This document shows, piece after piece, positions 7,589 through 16,451 of a DNA stretch of 43,799 nt. The position numbers and the translations under genes are program-made. Where the stretch lies: assembly GCA_964622465.1 (NCBI GenBank), contig CAZUQH010000005.1, positions 1-43,799 of the forward strand. Direction: 5' to 3'. Every line of letters begins with the position of its first letter. Positions within the stretch are counted from its first letter, which is position 1. This DNA comes from CAZUQH01 sp964622465. Its GTDB lineage: Bacteria > CG03 > CAZUQH01. The notes beneath the pieces were generated by a model that saw only the letters and a program-made list of their open reading frames with translations, ran no database searches and was not told where the DNA came from.

Positions 7589-10009
7589 CTATTTAACTGG
7601 CACCAGAATAGCAGCGGAACGAGGTGCAAGCGTCAAAACAATTTCGCCGTTTTCCGTTGGTTGAACCAAAGTACCGGATATTTTATCTTTGAGTAGTTCC
7701 GGCGAGCCCAGGCCATCCGGGATTTCTATCTTCCGGTCCTCACTCACATCGGATACATTCATACAAACAAGAGCAAAATCCTGAAAATAACATGATGCGA
7801 AAGCAATTGTAGCAGGCGTAACATCAAGCACTCGCGTTATCCCATACCGAAGAGATGGCAGTTCTTTGCGGATGGATATAAGCCGCGCAAGATATTCGGA
7901 AAATTCTCTTTCTTGCTCAGTAACCTGCTCTCCAAATTTCATCATTCGCCTGTTGTCAGGGTCCCCCGCTCCTGAAAGACCAATCTCGTCACCGTAATAG
8001 ATGGTCGGCACGCCACGTATGCTCATTATCAATGTGAATGCGAGTTTTATCCGGTCGTAGGTGCTCTGGTCATCGATCTGCGGCACTGCCTGAAGGACTT
8101 TGCCGTCTGAAGTAATATCACCATCCGCGTACGCAGCGAAGCGCGGGAAATCGTGGTTTCCGATAAAGACGCCCATAATAGCTGTGGCAGGATACGATTT
8201 CTCGCGCATTTCAAGCGCTTCTGCAAGAGCGGTACAATTTCTGCTCCGCGTTCCGAACACATCTCTTATAACCCAGAAGAGCGGGAAATCAAACTGCCCA
8301 TCAAGCTCGTACTCGCTCACATACTCCATTATTTTCGCTGGAGATGATATTGATTCGCCTACCGTGTAAAATCGCTTGCCCTGCGGAAATTCTACCTCGC
8401 GTCTTATCGCCTGTCTCATCTCCAACCACAGCGAATGAGGCACATGTTTCACTGCGTCAAGACGAAAACCATCTGCGTCTGTCTCCTTTATCCACCACAC
8501 TGCATTTTCAACCATTGCCTTCTGCGCCCCGGCGTTGCCAGCGAAGTCAAAAGATGGCAGAAAAGTGTCAAACCATGTAGTAAGCGGATGTTCATCAAAC
8601 AGCCGTATGTTGAGCCGGCCGTCGGGCAGATTGAGTGGACCGAACCACTCCGGGTGTTCGCGAAACCAGGGGTGGTCTTCGTGTACATGATTCGTAACCA
8701 GGTCAAGAAGTACCCTGATACCGCTTGCGTGCGCAAGTTCAACCATCTCTTTCAGTTGTTCGTTATCTCCGAAATGTTCCTCAACATTAGTGGGACTTAT
8801 GGGCCAGTAACCGTGATAGCCAGTGAACTTTCTCTGTGGGGGAACCGACTCTGTATAAACGATATTTGGATTCTCGTAGACGGGCGTAATCCAGATTGCG
8901 TTTATGCCGAGTTTCTGAAAGTAGCCATCCTCAATTTTCTTTATTATCCCGGCAAAGTCACCGCCTTCGTAGTTGGCGCTTTTCGCAATTGCACGGTCCT
9001 TCAATGGCCTGTCATTTTTCTTGTCGCCATTATGGAAACGGTCAATGAAAAGGAAATACAAGACCGTATCCCGCCAGTCATACGGTGCTGCATCGCCGAG
9101 GAATTCTTCAAAAACTATTGGTTCGGCCGGAATTCCTTTCTTGTCCTGTGCTCCAATCTGGAATACGCACCACCCGGAAGGAACCGTGTCCATCTTAATA
9201 CGAAGCATGTTTGCTTTTTGGTCAACTTTAACACAATCCGCGCCGAGACGCTCGTTATTCAAAAGTACTACTACTGAGTTTTGGTCAATCTGAAAGGCGC
9301 CGGCACCCGGGACAAATTGAATGTCGTATTCCAGTACTTCACCAACCACTCTGTTGACGCCGACAAGCTCTGGCTTCTTGGGCGGAAAGTAGCTCAGAAC
9401 AGAATTGTATCCACCAAAACCGTCTGGTGACTTATCTGGATTTTGTGGGTCTGCAAGCCATCTGCCATCCACCACAAACTTGTACTGATACTTGCCTGGC
9501 TCAAGGTCAACGTTTACCTCATAGGTGCCGTCCCCGTCTTTGTCAAGCAACTGGGTTGCATGCTGATTCCAACCGTTGAAATCACCTGCCACAAACACGC
9601 GCTGGACGGGCTGTCCGGGTCTGAAACGGAAGGTGTGCCCGGTATCTTTCGTCGCCCACAAAAGCAATGTAACAGGACGGCTTTCTCCCTGTGAATTTGA
9701 AATCACAAAATCAACTGTGCGCACACCAGTCCTGTTCTTGTCTATTGTGATGTGTATAGCGTTTTCTCTGTCATCGTAAGTCGCCTTCAGGTCAGGGCTT
9801 GCGGAGGGCGATACTTTGACCTGGAGGCGGGACTGGGGCGCTGTATTGTAAACGAGAGAGTCCAGGTCAACAGTATGGAGTTTTCCTGTTGTGAGTTTCG
9901 CAGGATTTATGGACCATACTTTCAGTTCCGCATGAACACCAGGCGAAAGCACACTGACAAAAAGGACTGTCAGTACAAATATAACAGCACTGCTCCCTTT
10001 CGTTCTCAT
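7589..10009 (-). CDS. Secreted GH13 alpha-amylase with N-terminal CBM48
   Basis: Predicted 806-aa exported alpha-amylase-type enzyme. The ATG at 10009 has an AGGAG Shine-Dalgarno 8 bases upstream and gives a clear signal peptide ending SPGVHA; a longer frame to 10063 would overlap the upstream gene. Residues ~30-125 form an N-terminal beta domain, and ~126-208 a CBM48/AMPK-type glycogen-binding domain (VFVAGDFNGWN, YQYKFVVDGRW). The catalytic barrel begins about 300 (YFLFIDRFHNGD). Region I is LLDLVTNHVHEDHPW; the triad is Asp518 in FRLDAVKH, Glu552 in TVGESISS and Asp620 in IGNHDFPRF, so the active site is complete. The C-terminal beta domain ends ILVPVK. The CBM48 is closely related to those of the two lipoproteins encoded just upstream. 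Product specificity (amylase, cyclodextrinase, neopullulanase) cannot be set. Confidence 0.9.
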   Translation of the reverse strand: MRTKGSSAVIFVLTVLFVSVLSPGVHAELKVWSINPAKLTTGKLHTVDLDSLVYNTAPQSRLQVKVSPSASPDLKATYDDRENAIHITIDKNRTGVRTVDFVISNSQGESRPVTLLLWATKDTGHTFRFRPGQPVQRVFVAGDFNGWNQHATQLLDKDGDGTYEVNVDLEPGKYQYKFVVDGRWLADPQNPDKSPDGFGGYNSVLSYFPPKKPELVGVNRVVGEVLEYDIQFVPGAGAFQIDQNSVVVLLNNERLGADCVKVDQKANMLRIKMDTVPSGWCVFQIGAQDKKGIPAEPIVFEEFLGDAAPYDWRDTVLYFLFIDRFHNGDKKNDRPLKDRAIAKSANYEGGDFAGIIKKIEDGYFQKLGINAIWITPVYENPNIVYTESVPPQRKFTGYHGYWPISPTNVEEHFGDNEQLKEMVELAHASGIRVLLDLVTNHVHEDHPWFREHPEWFGPLNLPDGRLNIRLFDEHPLTTWFDTFLPSFDFAGNAGAQKAMVENAVWWIKETDADGFRLDAVKHVPHSLWLEMRQAIRREVEFPQGKRFYTVGESISSPAKIMEYVSEYELDGQFDFPLFWVIRDVFGTRSRNCTALAEALEMREKSYPATAIMGVFIGNHDFPRFAAYADGDITSDGKVLQAVPQIDDQSTYDRIKLAFTLIMSIRGVPTIYYGDEIGLSGAGDPDNRRMMKFGEQVTEQEREFSEYLARLISIRKELPSLRYGITRVLDVTPATIAFASCYFQDFALVCMNVSDVSEDRKIEIPDGLGSPELLKDKISGTLVQPTENGEIVLTLAPRSAAILVPVK

Positions 10010-10052
10010 CAAGTCAACTCCTCTCTGGATAGCTGCAGGAAAATTTTGGCTC

Positions 10053-10724
10053 TTAATCAACAATAATTACTGAGTTCAGGTCGCCGAAGCCGTCATCTGT
10101 TGTTTCGGGGTTTGACGGGTCCTGCAGCCAATTTCCATCCACGACAAACTTGTACTGATGCCTGCCAGGCGTGATTGGCAATACAATACTGAAAACTCCA
10201 CTGGCATCTTTAGTCATCAAGTTTGCATCCTGACTCCATCCGTTGAAATTACCAGCTACCGCAACTCTGGACGCGTTCGGCGCTTTGTATGAGAACTTTA
10301 TTCCATCCTTGACCTGCTTTGGCGCAAGCGGCGATGTTTTGACGCTTACAACCGAGTTCTCCCCGCCGAATCCATCGGGTGCGGTTGCGGGATTATTCGG
10401 GTCCTTTGCCCAGTTTCCGTCAACAACAAATTTGTATTGGTGTTCGCCTACCCCGAGAGGCACAGTCCCACGCCAGACGCCGTCTTTCCCTTTTGACAGG
10501 GCGAGCGAAGATGCGCTCCAATCGTTGAAGCTACCCGCAAGGTAAACGGACTGACCTGGACCGGCGTATTCAAATACAACTCCTTCACCGGTCACCTTTG
10601 GGCCGCCGACAGCCGCTGTCCCGGCTGGTTTTGGCGCCTGTGGAGCAGTCGCCTTCGGGCCATACACTGCCGCGCAACCTGCACACACGATTGCAGCCAG
10701 AGCAACTACAAACAACCTTCTCAT
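10053..10724 (-). CDS. Lipoprotein with two tandem CBM48 glycogen-binding domains
   Basis: Predicted 223-aa lipoprotein with no catalytic domain. The start at 10724 has an excellent AGGAGGTGAGG Shine-Dalgarno. The signal peptide ends with an atypical lipobox VCAGC (Cys17). Two CBM48/AMPK-type modules (~45-130 and ~140-223) each show VAGxFNxW, G-x-HQYKFVVDGNW and a DP-x-NP segment, the starch-binding hallmark. A proline/alanine-rich linker (~20-42) separates the anchor from the first module. It probably tethers alpha-glucan at the membrane for the GH13 encoded 43 bases downstream. Whether it faces the periplasm or the outside is unclear, because lipoprotein sorting rules for this organism are unknown. 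Confidence 0.82.
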   Translation of the reverse strand: MRRLFVVALAAIVCAGCAAVYGPKATAPQAPKPAGTAAVGGPKVTGEGVVFEYAGPGQSVYLAGSFNDWSASSLALSKGKDGVWRGTVPLGVGEHQYKFVVDGNWAKDPNNPATAPDGFGGENSVVSVKTSPLAPKQVKDGIKFSYKAPNASRVAVAGNFNGWSQDANLMTKDASGVFSIVLPITPGRHQYKFVVDGNWLQDPSNPETTDDGFGDLNSVIIVD

Positions 10725-10750
10725 ACCTCACCTCCTGTACGCCGGTATCA

Positions 10751-11146
10751 TCACCGCACTATAACAAGCGAATTTATGTTCCCGCGACCGTCATCATAAG
10801 TGTAAGGGTTATTCGGGTCAAGTACCCAGGCAGTGTTGTCAAGCACAAACTTGTACTGGTATCTTCCAGAAGACAGGGGAACAACTGCCTTCCAGATTCC
10901 ATTCTCATCTTGCTTGAGAGTGATAGCCCTGCGCTGACCCGGCTGATACTCCCACCCGTTGAATTCCCCTGCTACATACACACTTCTGGAACCTGGTGAA
11001 TCAAGTTGAAACAGAATGCCACCGGGGACTGGATGCGGTGGTTCCAGACGGTCTTTCACAAACTTGAGAGTCGCGCAACCGGCCACAAGAACCCCGACGA
11101 CAAGCAAGGACAACGGCACTCTCAGCCGGATGTGTCTGGGTTCCAT
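10751..11146 (-). CDS. Lipoprotein with single CBM48 glycogen-binding domain
   Basis: Predicted 131-aa lipoprotein from the ATG at 11146 (AAGGGA about nine bases upstream), with the lipobox LVAGC at Cys24. An earlier ATG at 11200 is possible, but it would add 18 residues before the signal peptide and overlap the upstream gene. One CBM48-type module covers ~45-131 (SVYVAGEFNGWE, YQYKFVLDNTAW, LDPNNPYTYDD, SLVIVR). It is clearly a paralogue of the modules in the next two genes, making a run of four related starch-binding modules in three adjacent genes. Role by inference: surface or periplasmic glucan capture. No catalytic residues are seen. Confidence 0.8.
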   Translation of the reverse strand: MEPRHIRLRVPLSLLVVGVLVAGCATLKFVKDRLEPPHPVPGGILFQLDSPGSRSVYVAGEFNGWEYQPGQRRAITLKQDENGIWKAVVPLSSGRYQYKFVLDNTAWVLDPNNPYTYDDGRGNINSLVIVR

Positions 11147-11180
11147 GAAAGCAAGTCCCTTCTCGCGTGGGACTTTCGCG

Positions 11181-12797
11181 TTAAAAGGAAACATGAGCAT
11201 TTATCCCTACTCTGCTGTAATTTTGCAGATTCCGTTCACTGGTTCTGATAGCATCAAGAATACTCACACCGTCTGCTATCTTGACTTGAAAGGAATCATA
11301 TAGAAATTTGTCGCGCATATCCATTTCGTCATCTATTGAGAGCGGTAATGGCGATTTCCCCCAGCCGAGAAGTATTGCTACTGACCGGGCTGGCTGCCAG
11401 CCAATCCCTGCCCAGTGAGAATGGAAGAAATTATTTGAAGCGCTCTCAAACAACGAAAAAGTGCGCGCGTTCCAGAAGATAAAGAAATCACGGAGCAAAC
11501 CAATCCTAAGGTCCGAAACCACCTCAATTGTACTCAGGTCCGGGCCAGAAACTTCATACTGTCCGAACAGCGCGTTCAGTTTCAACTGCACAGGGCCCAA
11601 CGTCCACTTTGTTGTTCCAAGAACCTGTATCGTTTGTCCTGGAGATACAAGCGGAGAAGATGAATCAAAGACCTGGTATGGTAGCCAGAACCGGGCAACC
11701 AATGGGTCAAATGCAGAATCCACTGTGTCCGACTTCTTGTGGCGTAACCAGCTTGCCTCCACTCCTGACTGCACAACTGGCATGGAAAGGGTGAGCCCTG
11801 CGCACGGCCCTTCGTCCCTTGCTTCCCCTTCTCCGAAATACTGCGTCATGTCCCACCAATCCTGGCGCCAGCCAACCTGCCAGGACAAGAGATCTTCCGA
11901 ACCGCGAAATCCAACGATGTTCTTTCGTTCGTCATAAACAGGCCACGATTTGTCGCTGTCTGCATAAGTACCTGCGCCTTCGTTCCAGTGTGTAGTCACG
12001 AGTTCTCTTTTGCCGGCTACATATTCCTCAAAAAAGCGAAAGTGTCCCGGAACCAGGTCCATCTCAAACAATCCACCAGCGAGATAGGAGCAAATGGTTC
12101 CTTCGTACCAGACAGGGTTACCAGTGTCGTTTAACCCTGCTGCTGATTCTGGAGTCGGGAACCAGTTGTTGTCAGGGTTTGAGTAAGGGTACTTTATTCC
12201 ACGGTCTGACCGCATTAACAAGGTTAGCCGGGTTAGTCCCACCTCTCTTGAAGCCCAGCCGACGAATGTATCAACACCAGAATTAAAATTGTCGCAACCA
12301 AAAAATACAATGTTCGTATCCCATGGCATTGTCTGAAAGAGAACACCCTGTGTTCCGAGACCAAAGTTCAGATTGCGGTCAACTGTGTCGTACAACAATA
12401 TCTCTTTCTTCCTCAAGAACATTTCACCACGCATAATATTGAGAGGGTCACAAAGTTGAGTCACTTTCTCGTTTGAATGGAAAAGAAGCGAGAGCCACGG
12501 AAAACTAAAGCGCAGGTGTGCTTTGTCAAGGTCAAGAGCATAGCGGTCTTCGCCCGTATCAAAAGATAAGCGCGCAAATCCGTCCAGAACCTGTGCGAGA
12601 GAAAACCTCATATCCAATCCAAAGTAGTGCCAGGGCGTCTCAAGACGCCATTCCCTGTCTTTTTGCTCAACCCATGTATCAACGCCATACTTTCCTGAAA
12701 TGTTCATTGTTCCGGAATACGGAAATGTGACAGCGCCATACCCATGCGCATACAGGACAAGAAAGTATCCGAATACTGCTACGATTATTCGCCTCAT
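11181..12797 (-). CDS. Putative outer-membrane beta-barrel protein (538 aa)
   Basis: I do not recognise a named family. The sequence starts with a signal peptide (RRIIVAVFGYFLVLYAHGYGA) behind a strong GGAGGAGAT Shine-Dalgarno. It then consists of alternating hydrophobic/aromatic strands with many Trp, Tyr and Phe, typical of a barrel (HLRFSFPWLSLLFH, MGFSALR-like repeats), and ends with Phe (NAHVSF), the usual C-terminal signature for barrel assembly. There are no long helices or TonB box. It is adjacent to a second barrel candidate and to the CBM48 lipoproteins, so a porin for malto-oligosaccharides is the simplest idea. A structural or exopolysaccharide role cannot be excluded. Confidence 0.6.
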   Translation of the reverse strand: MRRIIVAVFGYFLVLYAHGYGAVTFPYSGTMNISGKYGVDTWVEQKDREWRLETPWHYFGLDMRFSLAQVLDGFARLSFDTGEDRYALDLDKAHLRFSFPWLSLLFHSNEKVTQLCDPLNIMRGEMFLRKKEILLYDTVDRNLNFGLGTQGVLFQTMPWDTNIVFFGCDNFNSGVDTFVGWASREVGLTRLTLLMRSDRGIKYPYSNPDNNWFPTPESAAGLNDTGNPVWYEGTICSYLAGGLFEMDLVPGHFRFFEEYVAGKRELVTTHWNEGAGTYADSDKSWPVYDERKNIVGFRGSEDLLSWQVGWRQDWWDMTQYFGEGEARDEGPCAGLTLSMPVVQSGVEASWLRHKKSDTVDSAFDPLVARFWLPYQVFDSSSPLVSPGQTIQVLGTTKWTLGPVQLKLNALFGQYEVSGPDLSTIEVVSDLRIGLLRDFFIFWNARTFSLFESASNNFFHSHWAGIGWQPARSVAILLGWGKSPLPLSIDDEMDMRDKFLYDSFQVKIADGVSILDAIRTSERNLQNYSRVGINAHVSF

Positions 12798-12818
12798 ATC
12801 TCCTCCGCGATTTGACTT

Positions 12819-14246
12819 CTAAAAGTTGATACGGATGAAACTCTTAAGAAGCCCGTTTTGCTCCGCTGACAATGCCTCCGCATCCATATTGCTCCCGAAC
12901 TCAAAGTATGCCTCTATGTTCCACCCAACCATGTATCGCAACTGATAAAAAGAATTGCTCCATATATTTGAACCGACGAGGTCAGCGAGGTGCCAGTAAA
13001 ACCGCCACCTGTCACCAAAGTTTACACCTGTCTCCATGTCAATTGTAAAATACGGTTCACTCGTGCTGGTATATATGTCTTTTACCTTTGCGCGCATCCT
13101 CGCATACGCAAACTGATTTTCACTTGACAGTTCTAACCAGGCAGAACCAGTGGTGGTGGTTCTTTGCTTCACTGTCCAATCGGTTGCAAGTTTTGTTTTC
13201 AAATTTCCAACAAGCTCAGTGTATACTTCTGCGTAATTCCATTCGCGACGCCACTTACTCGCAAAAAAAGAGTCATAATCATTGTTATCTTCGTCGTACG
13301 AACTCACAAAATCGTCTCGCTTGTAAGTCAGGTTAATTGTCTTTTTTGGCACAAGGAAAACCGCCTCAGCATAGTAACCATCCCGGTCAAAATTATGGTC
13401 ATCAAGGTCAAACTTTTTTGAGAGCCGGTCATGAAAGTACTTTCCATAATTGTACCTGTTCCAGGTGAGATATAATGGACCAATGCGCATCCCGCGAAGT
13501 TCCATACACCAGGCGGACGAATCAGTATAGTACTTCTGTTCTCCTTCAAGATCAGAACTGATAGCATACTCTGCTATGAAATTCGCTCCAAGTATTCCAA
13601 GATTCAAATCGCCTGAGAAAACATCGTTCCAGTTTAATCCCCAACCAGAGCCATCGTCCCATTCTTTTCTGAGTGCAGAAAAACCCATCTCAAGCGAGTC
13701 GTCCAGCGGACCTGCCCGCCAGATATTCTTGTTAATTTTCCCTATGTATGCAAACGCAGGTGTAGTGGTGTAGCGGCTCACCACTGCACTGGCATTTGTC
13801 CCTGCAAGGTCGTGCAGGTCATAGCGCAGTGCAAGCGCCTTTGGCCCCCATTGGTCGTCTTTGACTTTGTCCACATCTACAAGTCGTAGAAGCGGAGAGT
13901 TTATCCAGTGACGCTCTTCCCTTGCTGTGAGTAGTAATTCATGGTGCTGCTGCCAGAACCGCGCGTGTGATTGCACAAGCCAGAATTTCGCCTGTGGGTC
14001 GCTTGTATTTGACCACGCCCCGCATTCCGCATACAGGTCCGAACCTTTGACCGGGTCTGACCATAGTTTCAGGTTGAGATGATGCATCGGTTTTGCAATA
14101 TTCCACCTGAAATCACTTGACTCGTAAGATGCTGTCTCCAGTTCGTAGTAACCGCCAACTCCTGTCCCTGCCATCAGAACGCTGGAAGCATAAACCATAG
14201 TGCCGGCAATGATAGAAAAAATAATCGCTCTCTTTGAGCAACACAT
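12819..14246 (-). CDS. Putative outer-membrane beta-barrel protein (475 aa)
   Basis: Signal peptide (AIIFSIIAGTMVYASSVLMAG) followed by strand-rich sequence with aromatic girdles (HHLNLKLW, YLTWNRYNY, WRREWNYAEVYTEL, WRFYWHLADL) and a C-terminal Phe (SFIRINF), consistent with a membrane barrel. No named family is recognised. It lies 21 bases upstream of the 538-aa barrel gene and shares size class, topology and C-terminal signature; direct homology is not obvious by eye. No good Shine-Dalgarno precedes the ATG. The likely role, by context only, is oligosaccharide passage or glucan binding in the outer membrane. Confidence 0.58.
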   Translation of the reverse strand: MCCSKRAIIFSIIAGTMVYASSVLMAGTGVGGYYELETASYESSDFRWNIAKPMHHLNLKLWSDPVKGSDLYAECGAWSNTSDPQAKFWLVQSHARFWQQHHELLLTAREERHWINSPLLRLVDVDKVKDDQWGPKALALRYDLHDLAGTNASAVVSRYTTTPAFAYIGKINKNIWRAGPLDDSLEMGFSALRKEWDDGSGWGLNWNDVFSGDLNLGILGANFIAEYAISSDLEGEQKYYTDSSAWCMELRGMRIGPLYLTWNRYNYGKYFHDRLSKKFDLDDHNFDRDGYYAEAVFLVPKKTINLTYKRDDFVSSYDEDNNDYDSFFASKWRREWNYAEVYTELVGNLKTKLATDWTVKQRTTTTGSAWLELSSENQFAYARMRAKVKDIYTSTSEPYFTIDMETGVNFGDRWRFYWHLADLVGSNIWSNSFYQLRYMVGWNIEAYFEFGSNMDAEALSAEQNGLLKSFIRINF

Positions 14247-14284
14247 AGGACTTTATAACCCCTGCGGAGGCTGTCTGACACCCC

Positions 14285-15103
14285 CTACAGATGAACAGTT
14301 AACGAACTCATGTAAGTGATGCCAAGTGCTTTATGAATACCAAAGTCAAAACCGAAAGTGAGCATGTTCGCCCGAAACCCGATACCACCAACCAATAACC
14401 CATAATGCACTCCCATTCTCAGTGAAAGGATGTCCTGAAACCATACTTCGCTTAAAAGTGATGAGTTCTTCACAAGGTCGTGCCATCTGCCGTTCATCGT
14501 CCGCACAGCCGCTGACAGCACCACGGGTGGAAAAGGATGACAGTATATCTCACCAAGCAAATCTGCTGAATGAGTAATCCCTGCTCCTCCGGAGAGAAGA
14601 TGCACCGCTGGCGAATTGAGATTAAGCCCTGCAAAGCCAAAAGTAATGAATGTGGCTGGACTGATTCGTACGCCGAGGTCATAGCTCACAACATATTCTG
14701 GTCCCGCATACGCAGGGTCGTCTTCCCGGTAACCGGGAGCGCCTGCGCCAAGAAATTTTACCGCTCCGCCAACCGCTACTATACCAATTGCAAAACTACT
14801 GCCGCAAGCGACCATATCCTCAAAGTACGCACCGCTCATAGTAACACGCTCAAAATTGCATGCGAGAACTTGCCTGCCAAATGGAACACCGACACCAAGC
14901 GATACCTGGTACACGCTGGTCTGGTTGTAAGGCAGTGCACCCACCATATCAACAACCGGTGAAGAAAGAGTCGCAGAACCCGCTGGATTTCCAGGCAAAA
15001 CCCCTTCATTCTCATATTGCGGCAGAACTATCCCAGCAAATAGCAAAACAGGTCTCGCTACTGCCGCAAGCACTACAATGGAAAACAATACTCGCTTAAC
15101 CAT
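14285..15103 (-). CDS. PorV/PorQ-like outer-membrane protein (272 aa)
   Basis: Signal peptide (VLFSIVVLAAVARPVLLFAG) followed by a GNPAGSATLSSP segment near residues 38-50, like the NPAGLA motif of PorV/PorQ proteins, then repeated short beta strands. The family forms outer-membrane barrels of the FadL type; PorV is a type IX secretion shuttle in Bacteroidetes. It is shorter than the 316-aa relative in this locus and ends YMSSLTVHL. It is the first gene after the 261-base gap with the inverted-repeat element and so may begin a separate transcript. Family membership is moderate; function is inferred from context. Confidence 0.55.
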   Translation of the reverse strand: MVKRVLFSIVVLAAVARPVLLFAGIVLPQYENEGVLPGNPAGSATLSSPVVDMVGALPYNQTSVYQVSLGVGVPFGRQVLACNFERVTMSGAYFEDMVACGSSFAIGIVAVGGAVKFLGAGAPGYREDDPAYAGPEYVVSYDLGVRISPATFITFGFAGLNLNSPAVHLLSGGAGITHSADLLGEIYCHPFPPVVLSAAVRTMNGRWHDLVKNSSLLSEVWFQDILSLRMGVHYGLLVGGIGFRANMLTFGFDFGIHKALGITYMSSLTVHL

Positions 15104-15149
15104 AAAACTTAACGAACAGCATATACTGGTTTAATACATCACTTTTCGA

Positions 15150-15316
15150 GGTCGGCGCGCCGGCGTTCTCTACAAGCGGGTGCTTGGTTCTCCGCCACGC
15201 AAGCTAAATAATATTCTGAAGTAACTAGGCGGAGAACCGCAGCGAGCGTCGGCGAGCAAATATCATCCATAACTACATGCGAGCGTGCCCGCGGTAGAGA
15301 CGCCAGGCAGCCGACC
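15150..15316. repeat. Nested inverted-repeat (MITE-like) element
   Basis: Imperfect terminal arms at 15150-15173 and 15294-15316 pair over about 23 bases (GGTCGGC...CTCTAC against GTAGAG...GCCGACC). Inside lies a perfect 11-bp inverted repeat, GGTTCTCCGCC at 15186-15196 and GGCGGAGAACC at 15228-15238. The whole can fold into a long hairpin. It contains no coding sequence. Base composition is more GC-rich than the neighbouring genes, suggesting a mobile or REP-derived insertion. It occupies most of the 15104-15364 gap. Confidence 0.65.
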
Positions 15317-15364
15317 CATGACTGTCTACTATGTATCTGAACCTATGAACAGCACAAGTAGAAC

Positions 15365-16396
15365 TCAGCGTATTAAAGCAAATGGCACGTTCTTGCGCCT
15401 GATTCTATCTGATTCGCCCTTTATTGCAAAAAAGTAAATCCCACCAGGCGCGGTCTTGTTGTTATCATCCAGACCATCCCATACATAGGAAACATGAAAC
15501 TGCTCTGCTCCCGGAAAACTAATTTCTCTGGTTTCAAACTGTTTTACGAGATAGCCGTTGAGGTCGTATATCGCCGCATCAAGCTCGGCCGGTCTGGAGA
15601 CATAGAAGCCGAACTCAATAGTGTCCCCTATACCGTTTCCGTCAGGGGAAAATACGGTGCTGGTGCGGGAAACCTCAGAAATAGAAAATGATATTTCTGC
15701 GTAGGTGTCATCCGGGACGCCATCGTTATCTCTATCTATTATGACTTCTGCGGTTCTGTCCACATTTGGAAGGTACTTGTTCAGAGGAGCGGAATCGCCA
15801 CCAAGTGCCGACTCGTCGCAGAGCGCAGCGACAACCCTTATTTTTGCACCAACAGGAACTTTGCCATTGCCAAGACCATATAGCACATCAAATGGAACTT
15901 TCATCTCACTTCCACCGCTTGTGTAAGAAAAAGAAGTCGCAACCTGCACGCCGTTTGAACCGGTCAAATCCCGGCTTGCCGTAGGTGTAAGTACCTGATA
16001 GAAGTTTCCTTTTGCTCCGTCCCACGACCCGAAGAAAAAATCAATAGCACTCCCATCCCAGAACCGCGCACCTTTCTGCCAGTTATCTATGGAAGTCAGG
16101 TCCGTAGCGCCTTGAGACAATTCAGGGTTCACATCCATATACAGGAGCCACCCGCATCCATCAACAAAACCCTGTATCCCGAGGTAAAGGTTGTTTTGGT
16201 CCCATGTAACATACAACGCATCTATCGCGCCCTTACTCCATTTGCTATCGCCCGCCTCGCCAGCAATGTTCTCGTCAGAACAGAAACTACTAAGGTCACC
16301 ATCTACTTTGATTCCATGATAACTCGCTGACAGGACTGCACCGCCAGAGAAAAGAACGCAAACCGTGATTATCATCCCGAGCCGGGTTCTATTCAT
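15365..16396 (-). CDS. Secreted DOMON-like protein with FlgD-type C-terminal tail
   Basis: Predicted 343-aa secreted protein from the ATG at 16396 (signal peptide LGMIITVCVLFSGGAVLSAS). A GGAGG lies immediately before this ATG, which is too close, so the true start may be a few codons away. Residues ~28-240 form a DOMON-like carbohydrate-binding sandwich (KVDGDLSSF, YVTWDQNNLYLGIQG), of the type found attached to glucodextranases and amylopullulanases. Residues ~255-343 form a FlgD-type Ig-like tail (FSPDGNGIGDTIEF, AAIYDLNGYLVKQF, WDGLDDNNKTAPGGIY) that ends FALIR. Such tails mark secreted or surface proteins in FCB and candidate phyla. The gene sits directly behind the MalE-like protein. 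No enzyme activity is seen; glucan binding is inferred. Confidence 0.72.
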   Translation of the reverse strand: MNRTRLGMIITVCVLFSGGAVLSASYHGIKVDGDLSSFCSDENIAGEAGDSKWSKGAIDALYVTWDQNNLYLGIQGFVDGCGWLLYMDVNPELSQGATDLTSIDNWQKGARFWDGSAIDFFFGSWDGAKGNFYQVLTPTASRDLTGSNGVQVATSFSYTSGGSEMKVPFDVLYGLGNGKVPVGAKIRVVAALCDESALGGDSAPLNKYLPNVDRTAEVIIDRDNDGVPDDTYAEISFSISEVSRTSTVFSPDGNGIGDTIEFGFYVSRPAELDAAIYDLNGYLVKQFETREISFPGAEQFHVSYVWDGLDDNNKTAPGGIYFFAIKGESDRIRRKNVPFALIR

Positions 16397-16451
16397 CCTC
16401 CAGGTACTTCTCCCAACAGTCCGGCCGCACCCGTGCTCGTCACGTCCTTGT

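Noticed and set aside
8435..9277. 280-aa plus-strand open frame inside the GH13 gene
   Set aside because: It is antisense to conserved GH13 catalytic sequence, has no recognisable domain, signal or ribosome-binding site, and is explained by the minus-strand codon use.
11181..14246. SusC-like or TonB-dependent transporter
   Set aside because: Both proteins are about half the length of SusC and show no plug domain or TonB box.
15104..15364. Small RNA or tRNA gene in the long gap
   Set aside because: The structure is explained by the nested inverted repeats; no tRNA cloverleaf, T-loop or known riboswitch core was found.
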